Positions 6,283 through 10,794 of a stretch of DNA of 10,794 nt are shown here, in pieces. How positions within the stretch are numbered: the stretch's first letter is position 1; each line of letters opens with the position of its first letter. A program made the position numbers and the translations under genes. The notes beneath the pieces are model-generated. The model saw only the letters and a program-made list of their open reading frames with translations. It was not told where the DNA came from and made no database searches. Origin of the DNA: Methanocorpusculum sp. (GTDB taxonomy: Archaea > Halobacteriota > Methanomicrobia > Methanomicrobiales > Methanocorpusculaceae); NCBI GenBank assembly GCA_017622255.1, contig JAGARL010000294.1, forward strand, positions 1 through 10,794, written 5' to 3'.

Positions 6283-7860
6283 ATGCCCGGAAAAAGGGTT
6301 TTAGGCATTGAAGGGACAGCATGGAACTTCAGTGCCGCTGTTTTTGACGACGATTTGGTATGTCTTCATTCGTCGCCGTATTCTCCGCCGTCCGGCGGCA
6401 TTCATCCAAGAGAAGCAGCACAGCATCACGCAGCAGTAGCTTCCGATGTAGTATCCAAAGCGCTTGCTGATGCAAACGGAAAAATTGACGCGGTTGCATT
6501 TTCCATTGGCCCCGGCCTTGGTCCGTCGCTTCGAACTGCGGCAACCACAGCCCGCACGCTTGCACTGAAGTATGATGTGCCGCTGATTGGCGTAAACCAC
6601 TGTGTGGCGCATGTGGAAATCGGCAGATGGTACACGAAGTTTGAAGACCCGATTGTCCTCTATGCATCAGGCGCAAACACACAGGTCTTAGGATTTCTGA
6701 ACGGCCGCTACCGTATCTTCGGCGAGACACTGGATATTGGTCTCGGCAATGCGCTGGATAAGTTTGCCCGCAGTCACAACCTCCCGCATCCGGGAGGGCC
6801 GCTCATTGAACAGCTCGCAAAGAACGGTTCCTACATCCCGCTTCCGTACACGGTAAAGGGAATGGATCTCGCATTCTCCGGACTCATGAGCGCGGCAAAA
6901 GATGCGACCGCGCGCGGAGCACGCATGGAAGATGTCTGTCACTCCTTCCAGGAGACCGCATTTGCTATGTGTGTCGAGGTCACCGAACGCGCACTTGCCC
7001 ACACCGGAAAGGACGAGGTTATCTTAGTCGGCGGTGTCGGTGCAAATATGCGTCTGCAGGAGATGCTGCGCATCATGTGCGAGGAGCGCGGAGCACGCTT
7101 TATGGCGCCGCCGAGAACCTATATGGGAGACAACGGCGCCATGATTGCCTATACCGGAAAGGTCATGCTCGAAGCAGGCTCGACGATTTCGGTCGCAGAC
7201 TCTGTAGTAAACCCGCACTACCGCTCCGACCAGGTGGAAGTGACCTGGCGCGCGGATGCAGGCGAACTCTTTGCCCCTGGACAGTCCGAGACTGCCGAGC
7301 GCGGAGCGGAAGCCGCGGTTGATTTAACCGGCGTTGATGCAGTCAAGACGCGCCTTTCCAAAGGATACCGCACACCGGCACTAGACCGCCACTTAATCAC
7401 GGAGCGCACCCGTGCTGAGGCGCGCTGTATCGCTGCCGCACGCAGAGGCGGTGTCCCGACACCGATTATCCGCGATGTAACCGAGACCTCCATTATTATG
7501 GAGAAGCTCGAAGGCGATGTCTTAAAGTACGTAATCACGCCGGATTACGCACACGCCGCCGGAAAAACCGTGGGCAGACTCCATCAGGCAGGACTGGTGC
7601 ACGGAGACCTGACCACCTCCAACATGATCTGGAAGGATTCCCGCGTGTATCTCTTAGACTTCGGTCTTGCCCAGATGACCGAAGAGATTGAACCGCGCGG
7701 AGTGGACCTGCATGTTCTCTTCCAGACACTGGAAAGCACCACCGAAAATCCGGAGATTCTGCGTGCGGCATTCGCCGAAGGCTACCGCGCGGCATTTGCC
7801 GGCGCAGATGCTGTGCTTGCCCGCGAGCATGAAATCGAACTTCGCGGAAGATACCTATGA
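6283..7860 (+). CDS. kae1-bud32: Kae1-Bud32 fusion, tRNA t6A synthesis
   Basis: This is the catalytic Kae1 and the Bud32 ATPase/kinase of the KEOPS complex in one 525-residue chain; KEOPS adds threonylcarbamoyl to A37 of ANN-decoding tRNAs. Kae1 spans about 1-325: PGLGPSL at 77-83, metal ligands H106 and H110, YASGANTQ at 127-134, VGGVGANMRL at 249-258, and D283 in MGDNG. Bud32 spans about 341-525: GAEA at 341-344, probable ATP-binding K355, RTRAEA at 375-380, HGDLTTSN at 440-447 and DFG at 459-461. All key residues are present, so both halves should be active. The frame is open to an ATG at 6229 inside S27ae, but MPGKRVLGIEG matches the family start, so 6283 is chosen. No clear SD precedes it, and translation is probably coupled to S27ae. 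The fusion is known from many Euryarchaeota. Confidence 0.96.
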   Translation: MPGKRVLGIEGTAWNFSAAVFDDDLVCLHSSPYSPPSGGIHPREAAQHHAAVASDVVSKALADANGKIDAVAFSIGPGLGPSLRTAATTARTLALKYDVPLIGVNHCVAHVEIGRWYTKFEDPIVLYASGANTQVLGFLNGRYRIFGETLDIGLGNALDKFARSHNLPHPGGPLIEQLAKNGSYIPLPYTVKGMDLAFSGLMSAAKDATARGARMEDVCHSFQETAFAMCVEVTERALAHTGKDEVILVGGVGANMRLQEMLRIMCEERGARFMAPPRTYMGDNGAMIAYTGKVMLEAGSTISVADSVVNPHYRSDQVEVTWRADAGELFAPGQSETAERGAEAAVDLTGVDAVKTRLSKGYRTPALDRHLITERTRAEARCIAAARRGGVPTPIIRDVTETSIIMEKLEGDVLKYVITPDYAHAAGKTVGRLHQAGLVHGDLTTSNMIWKDSRVYLLDFGLAQMTEEIEPRGVDLHVLFQTLESTTENPEILRAAFAEGYRAAFAGADAVLAREHEIELRGRYL

Positions 7861-8399
7861 TTACTGTAGTTACCGGAAACAAGGGAAAGGCGGCAGAGGT
7901 TGCGGCATTCTTTGCCGGAATCACGGATGTCACCCACACCCCGTTTGAAGCGGTCGAACCGCAGGCGGAAAGCATCGCAGAGATTGCCCGCGCCAAAGCC
8001 GAGCAGGCATATGCCGCGCTTTCCACACCGCTGATTGTCGATGACACCGGACTGTTTGTCGAAGCGCTCGGCGGATTTCCCGGACCCTATGCCGCTTATG
8101 TGCAGGACACCGTTGGAAACGACGGCATCCTGCGCATTATGGCAGGCATCGAAAACCGCCGCGCATACTTTGCAACCGCAGTCGCCTATGCGGATGCAGA
8201 CGGCATTAGGGTGTTTGAGGGTAAAGTGGACGGGGAAATCACCCTTTCACCGCGCGGAACTGACGGCTTCGGGTATGACCCCATCTTTGCAGTTGGAGAA
8301 AAAACCCTCGCAGAGATGACTATCACCGAAAAGAACCAGGTATCTCACCGCGCACGGGCCTTGGAAGAGTTTAGAAAATGGTATGTTTCTCTCCGCTGA
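7857..8399 (+). CDS. rdgB: XTP/dITP pyrophosphatase (RdgB/HAM1)
   Basis: This house-cleaning enzyme hydrolyses non-canonical purine nucleotides (XTP, dITP, ITP) to monophosphate and pyrophosphate, keeping them out of DNA and RNA. The 180-residue protein has the family's length and motifs: TGNKGK at 6-11 (substrate phosphate binding), DDTGLFVEALGGFPG at 62-76 with the probable catalytic D63, GFGYDPIF at 137-144, and SHRARAL at 163-169. Its ATG overlaps the Kae1-Bud32 stop by four bases (ATGA), so it is probably translated by coupling. It appears to end the operon, since the next gene follows a 76-base gap with TATA-like sequences. Confidence 0.95.
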   Translation: MITVVTGNKGKAAEVAAFFAGITDVTHTPFEAVEPQAESIAEIARAKAEQAYAALSTPLIVDDTGLFVEALGGFPGPYAAYVQDTVGNDGILRIMAGIENRRAYFATAVAYADADGIRVFEGKVDGEITLSPRGTDGFGYDPIFAVGEKTLAEMTITEKNQVSHRARALEEFRKWYVSLR

Positions 8400-8421
8400 G
8401 AGTGCCTTCCCAACGGAATCG

Positions 8422-8449
8422 TTAATATCACGGAGAGCATACAATATTA
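8422..8449 (+). promoter_or_regulatory. TATA-like elements before rpl40e
   Basis: TTAATATCA at 8422-8430 and ACAATATTA at 8441-8449 are candidate TATA boxes in the gap before L40e. The upstream one would give a leader of about 25 bases containing the GGGGT at 8463-8467, while the downstream one would give an almost leaderless message. The sequence does not show which is used. Confidence 0.4.
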
Positions 8450-8475
8450 GCACGAAAATATCGGGGTAATATATC

Positions 8476-8619
8476 ATGAGATTCCCAGAAGCAGAAGCAA
8501 GACTCCTTAACGTCAAAGTTTGTATGAAATGCAACGCAAGAAACGCAATCCGCGCAACCACCTGCCGCAAGTGCGGTTCCTCCTCTCTTCGCCCGAAGAA
8601 CAAGGAAAGAAAGGCATAA
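8476..8619 (+). CDS. rpl40e: 50S ribosomal protein L40e
   Basis: This is a small zinc-binding protein of the large ribosomal subunit, homologous to the ribosomal part of the eukaryotic ubiquitin-L40 fusion. It has 47 residues: [16 protein letters not shown] at the start, zinc ligands C16, C19, C30 and C33, and a basic tail ending in KNKERKA. Archaeal L40e is about this size, so the gene is complete and easily missed by length-filtered gene callers. The ATG at 8476 has a weak SD-like GGGGT nine bases upstream. It stands apart from the S24e-S27ae operon behind its own promoter-like sequence. Confidence 0.95.
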   Translation: MRFPEAEARLLNVKVCMKCNARNAIRATTCRKCGSSSLRPKNKERKA

Positions 8620-8638
8620 GCATTTCTTCATACTTTTT

Positions 8639-8658
8639 GGTGCGCGCATCCGTGCACC
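8639..8658 (+). repeat. Hairpin between rpl40e and membrane protein gene
   Basis: GGTGCGCG, a CATC loop and CGTGCACC form an 8-bp stem with one G-U pair. It follows a short T-run (8633-8637) and is followed by AT-rich sequence rather than a clear T-tract, so it is not a typical terminator. It may end or stabilise the L40e message, or act in the leader of the next gene. Confidence 0.6.
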
Positions 8659-8683
8659 CCAACAATTTATTTTCCGAGGTCAG

Positions 8684-9232
8684 ATGAAATTCATTCCCGA
8701 CTCTCACGCACGCCTCTGGGCGATTTCCGTCTTTGTTTTTATCGCTATCCTTGTCTGTGTCATCTGTAATATGGCTATTGAGCGTGAGATGACGTGGCTT
8801 GTGTATCCGGTCTGTTCTCTTATCTTCGCCTGGGGAGTGTTTGCCCCGCTTATCTACCGCGGAAAAGACGGGCTTCTGCTCTCTCTTGGTCTGCTGTCAG
8901 GCCTCATCCTGCCGTATCTGTTGGTCCTTGAACAGTGGACACACACCGGCGGCTGGTTCATCCCGGTTGCGTTTCCGATTTCCGTCTTTGCGGTTCTCTT
9001 TATCTGGATAACTTACGCAATCCTCACCCGCATCAAAAACCCCTGGTATGCTTCTTCGGCAATAATTGCCGCGGGCGGCGTTCTTTCGCTTTGTACGTAT
9101 CTTGCAATCCTTGGGCTTTCTGACTTTGCCATGTTTCCGTGGGGCTGGATTTCCTTCGGCTCGGCGCTTGGGTTAGCTCTTCTCCTGCTGATTGCCGGCC
9201 GCATCCGCCGGGAAGCGAATAACAAGCTCTAA
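8684..9232 (+). CDS. Six-helix integral membrane protein, unknown function
   Basis: I do not recognise this 182-residue protein with confidence; it faintly recalls the DUF6320-type membrane proteins. Six hydrophobic helices can be drawn at about 11-30, 38-58, 63-83, 91-113, 121-143 and 152-172, with short loops. Aromatic and Pro residues sit at helix ends (WLVYP, WFIPVAFP, NPWY, MFPWGW), and the C-terminus is basic (RIRREANNKL), which suggests a cytoplasmic tail. There is no signal peptide, ATP-binding motif or extended soluble domain. No obvious charged residues lie within the helices to suggest ion transport. The ATG at 8684 has a GAGGT four bases upstream at 8676-8680, a close but usable SD. 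It may be co-transcribed with L40e, 64 bases upstream. Confidence 0.75.
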   Translation: MKFIPDSHARLWAISVFVFIAILVCVICNMAIEREMTWLVYPVCSLIFAWGVFAPLIYRGKDGLLLSLGLLSGLILPYLLVLEQWTHTGGWFIPVAFPISVFAVLFIWITYAILTRIKNPWYASSAIIAAGGVLSLCTYLAILGLSDFAMFPWGWISFGSALGLALLLLIAGRIRREANNKL

Positions 9233-9261
9233 ATAAATTCTTGTTCATAGTATCAACTATG
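9230..9261 (+). promoter_or_regulatory. TATA-like box and palindrome over start codon
   Basis: TAAATAAAT at 9230-9238 overlaps the stop of the membrane protein gene and lies about 25 bases before the ATG at 9259, so transcription could start at the ATG itself. Between them is CATAGTATCAACTATG (9246-9261), a perfect inverted repeat with 6-base arms and a 4-base centre; its right arm contains the start codon. A dyad between TATA box and start site is a typical place for an archaeal repressor to bind. The role is inferred. Confidence 0.45.
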
Positions 9262-9930
9262 TTTGAGGATGAGCAGATTTCTGAAGAAGAGGTAACAGCA
9301 GACGAGCTGAGCGATTTAGCGTTTGGGATGTTTACCATCTTCTCTGAACAGCGTCTGGAAGCAGACGGCTGCCGTCTTTTTGAAATCGTTGAATCGGGAG
9401 AGGACATCCTCCCGAAAATCACCGCACTCTATACGGAGTTTTCCGCTGAATATCCGCTCCTTGCAGAGTCGCTTGCGCTGTTCGGCGAGCCGGAGGATAT
9501 CCTTTCCTTCTACCGGTTCGGCGAGGGAATTGTGCCAACCAAGACCACCCACTCCTACTGGATTCAGCAGACAGCGCCAGGCGTTGCGGCGGATGCCTGC
9601 GGAGATGAGCAGGCTGGAAAGTGGCTTATCTTCCTGCCGCCGGCAGATATTGATGATGCGTGGATAAAAGTCCGAAATGCAACAGTTTCCGGAGAGCTTG
9701 GAATCGGTGCAAAGGTCAGTACTTTCCGCGACAGCGAGGATTCCCGCGACGATAAGAAAGTTATCTACGTGTTTACCGGAGACTGGGCAGACGAAGCGGA
9801 TGTGATGCGTGTCCGCGAGAAGCTGAAGGAACTCGGGTTCGTGGACAGAATCGGGTATAAGAGAAATCTGGATACGTATGCCGGCGAGTACCGCGAAAAG
9901 GGCAAGCGGGTAACGTATTACTCAGTCTAA
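9259..9930 (+). CDS. Bles03/DUF1917-like protein
   Basis: This is a 223-residue soluble protein with two parts. Residues 1-95 are acidic and probably helical, with no recognised domain. Residues 98-223 resemble, from memory, the Bles03/DUF1917 family, which has an eIF4E-like fold and is sometimes labelled a putative phosphothreonine lyase domain: HSYWIQ at 98-103, GKWLIFLP at 120-127, DDAW at 132-135, GELGIGAKVST at 145-155, VIYVFTGDW at 168-176, and a closing YKRNLDTYAGEY at 200-211. The biochemical role is not established. The frame opens at a TTG at 9241, but the ATG at 9259 fits the promoter spacing better. It ends in a terminator shared with the convergent gene. Confidence 0.72.
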   Translation: MFEDEQISEEEVTADELSDLAFGMFTIFSEQRLEADGCRLFEIVESGEDILPKITALYTEFSAEYPLLAESLALFGEPEDILSFYRFGEGIVPTKTTHSYWIQQTAPGVAADACGDEQAGKWLIFLPPADIDDAWIKVRNATVSGELGIGAKVSTFRDSEDSRDDKKVIYVFTGDWADEADVMRVREKLKELGFVDRIGYKRNLDTYAGEYREKGKRVTYYSV

Positions 9931-9954
9931 CTTTTTTATTTTGCTCTAAAAAAG
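9931..9954. terminator. Bidirectional T-tract terminator
   Basis: CTTTTTTA at 9931-9938 and TAAAAAAG at 9947-9954 are exact inverted repeats around an 8-base centre, in the 29-base gap between two convergent genes. Each strand thus meets a run of six T just after its own stop codon, which is what archaeal termination needs from both sides. The A/T stem itself would be weak, so the T-tracts are the likely signal. Confidence 0.7.
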
Positions 9955-9959
9955 GGGCT

Positions 9960-10794
9960 TTATCCCCGCTTTGGAAGCGGCTTTGCCACAGTGATTCCTA
10001 AAATATCCTTTGCGCCTTCGAACACATCCTTTGCCGCAAGCGCCATACCAAGCGATGCCGCCCACTCATCAAAGACCGCGACAGGCTTTTGCAGAAGGGC
10101 AGAAATCTCCTCGGCAAGCTTCGGGGCAAGGCTTCCGGCAAGGGCGATAGATGCCTGCGGAGCAAGGAGGAGAAGAGACGCGCACTCCATGGCGGCCCAG
10201 AGAGCAATCGCCGGATTCTGATACTGCTCCTCTAAGTGATAGGAAGCTCCTGCCATTGTAAACGCATCGTTTGCTGAAAGCTCGCCGTCATCCACCTTGC
10301 GGATAGCATCCACATCAAGTGCGCCGTGCTTCGTTCCCGGAGCAAACACGCAGGCATCAAACGCACCGACAACCTTGTTTTCAGAGACCAGGAGAGACAC
10401 TGTATTTGAACTGATGTCAGAGACCACAAACGTATCCTCGTTTAACCGCTGCTTCACATAGTAGGCGATTCCAAGCTTCTCCGGACTTGTCTGGTGCGAG
10501 TACACCTTAAATCTCGGGTCGGTGTCTGAGCCGCGGTGAATTCCCGGGAAGGCAACCGCCGGAATTCCGGATGCCGCAATCTCATCAAAGACCTTTGTAC
10601 CGCCGCCGATGTGTTCTCCTGCTCCTTTGCGCGTAATCACTCCGCGGTTCTTGAGCTTTTTCACATCAGTAATCTTCGTGAAGTTGTCCCCCATCGAATA
10701 GCAGAGCGCAATTCCTTCAATCTCTGCTAAAGGACAGAGCCGTTCCAGCATCTGAACCGTGAACTCCTTTGCTTCCTCACGGGTAATCTTAAAA
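9960..10794 (-). CDS. Methanogenesis marker 12-like ASKHA protein, N-terminus missing
   Basis: This resembles, from memory, methanogenesis marker protein 12, a methanogen-restricted family related to the acetate/butyrate kinase and Hsp70 (ASKHA) superfamily, with no settled function. The frame is open to the right edge, so the start lies outside; the ATG whose first base is 10751 is internal. Counting from that ATG, GGGTKVFDE (49-57) is followed by SDISSNTVSLLV at about 111-122, which resembles a phosphate-binding turn, and by APGTKHGALDVDAIRKVDDG at about 137-156, close to the GP-HG-LDV segment of short-chain acid kinases. A small Ala-rich domain follows (SIALAGSLAPKLAEE), then DEWAASLGMALAAKDV near the end. 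At least 278 residues are in the window. It converges on the Bles03-like gene. Confidence 0.72.
   Translation of the reverse strand, partial: FKITREEAKEFTVQMLERLCPLAEIEGIALCYSMGDNFTKITDVKKLKNRGVITRKGAGEHIGGGTKVFDEIAASGIPAVAFPGIHRGSDTDPRFKVYSHQTSPEKLGIAYYVKQRLNEDTFVVSDISSNTVSLLVSENKVVGAFDACVFAPGTKHGALDVDAIRKVDDGELSANDAFTMAGASYHLEEQYQNPAIALWAAMECASLLLLAPQASIALAGSLAPKLAEEISALLQKPVAVFDEWAASLGMALAAKDVFEGAKDILGITVAKPLPKRG

Noticed and set aside
7535..8047. A 170-codon minus-strand open frame across the Kae1-Bud32/RdgB junction
   Set aside because: It is antisense to the Bud32 catalytic motifs and RdgB motifs; the protein is low-complexity and unrecognisable.
8389..8402. CTCTC-CGCT-GAGAG hairpin over the rdgB stop codon as a terminator
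   Set aside because: The stem is only 5 bp with no T-tract after it; it may be chance.
1..10794. CRISPR arrays, tandem repeats, insertion sequences, tRNA or rRNA genes
   Set aside because: No repeated spacer pattern, transposase, terminal inverted repeats or cloverleaf sequence was seen; all gaps between genes are shorter than 100 bases.

Overview
The window is ordinary-density chromosome from a methanogenic euryarchaeon. The archaeal character is direct: aIF2-gamma, RNA polymerase subunit E' (Rpo7), Spt4, ribosomal proteins S24e, S27ae and L40e, a fused Kae1-Bud32 protein, an AglB oligosaccharyltransferase, and TATA-like promoters with many near-leaderless starts. Methanogen is inferred from a gene resembling methanogenesis marker protein 12 and from a DUF2098-like gene. 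Moderate GC and the gene order would fit a Methanomicrobiales genome such as Methanocorpusculum, but that placement is an inference.

Layout: (1) 2-2419, AglB, its N-terminus cut by the left edge, followed by a T-rich terminator. (2) 2499-2780, a short DUF2098-like protein. (3) 2847-5745, a tightly packed plus-strand run: aIF2-gamma, PIN-domain nuclease, Rpo7, Spt4, and a DUF359 GTP-dependent dephospho-CoA kinase, joined by 37-base or 1-base overlaps or a 19-base gap. (4) 5791-8399, S24e, S27ae, Kae1-Bud32 and an XTP/dITP pyrophosphatase, again nearly without gaps. (5) 8476-8619, the 47-residue L40e gene. (6) 8684-9232, an unrecognised six-helix membrane protein. (7) 9259-9930, a Bles03/DUF1917-like protein with a dyad over its start codon. 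(8) 9960-10794 on the minus strand, a marker-12-like ASKHA protein cut by the right edge and converging on gene 7 over a shared T-tract dyad.

The central block is the archaeal information-processing neighbourhood: translation initiation (aIF2-gamma), transcription initiation and elongation (Rpo7, Spt4), ribosome structure (S24e, S27ae, L40e), probable rRNA processing (PIN), and tRNA t6A modification (Kae1-Bud32). Two small-molecule enzymes sit inside it: the CoA kinase and the nucleotide-pool sanitiser. This arrangement is conserved in many Euryarchaeota and is not new. I found no mobile element, CRISPR array, tRNA, rRNA or defence system, and no intergenic stretch over 100 bases. The points most worth a second look are small: a 16-base palindrome over the start of the Bles03-like gene, a hairpin upstream of the unknown membrane protein, a perfect dyad over the DUF2098 stop codon, a GC shift inside aglB, and the two poorly characterised genes at the right end.
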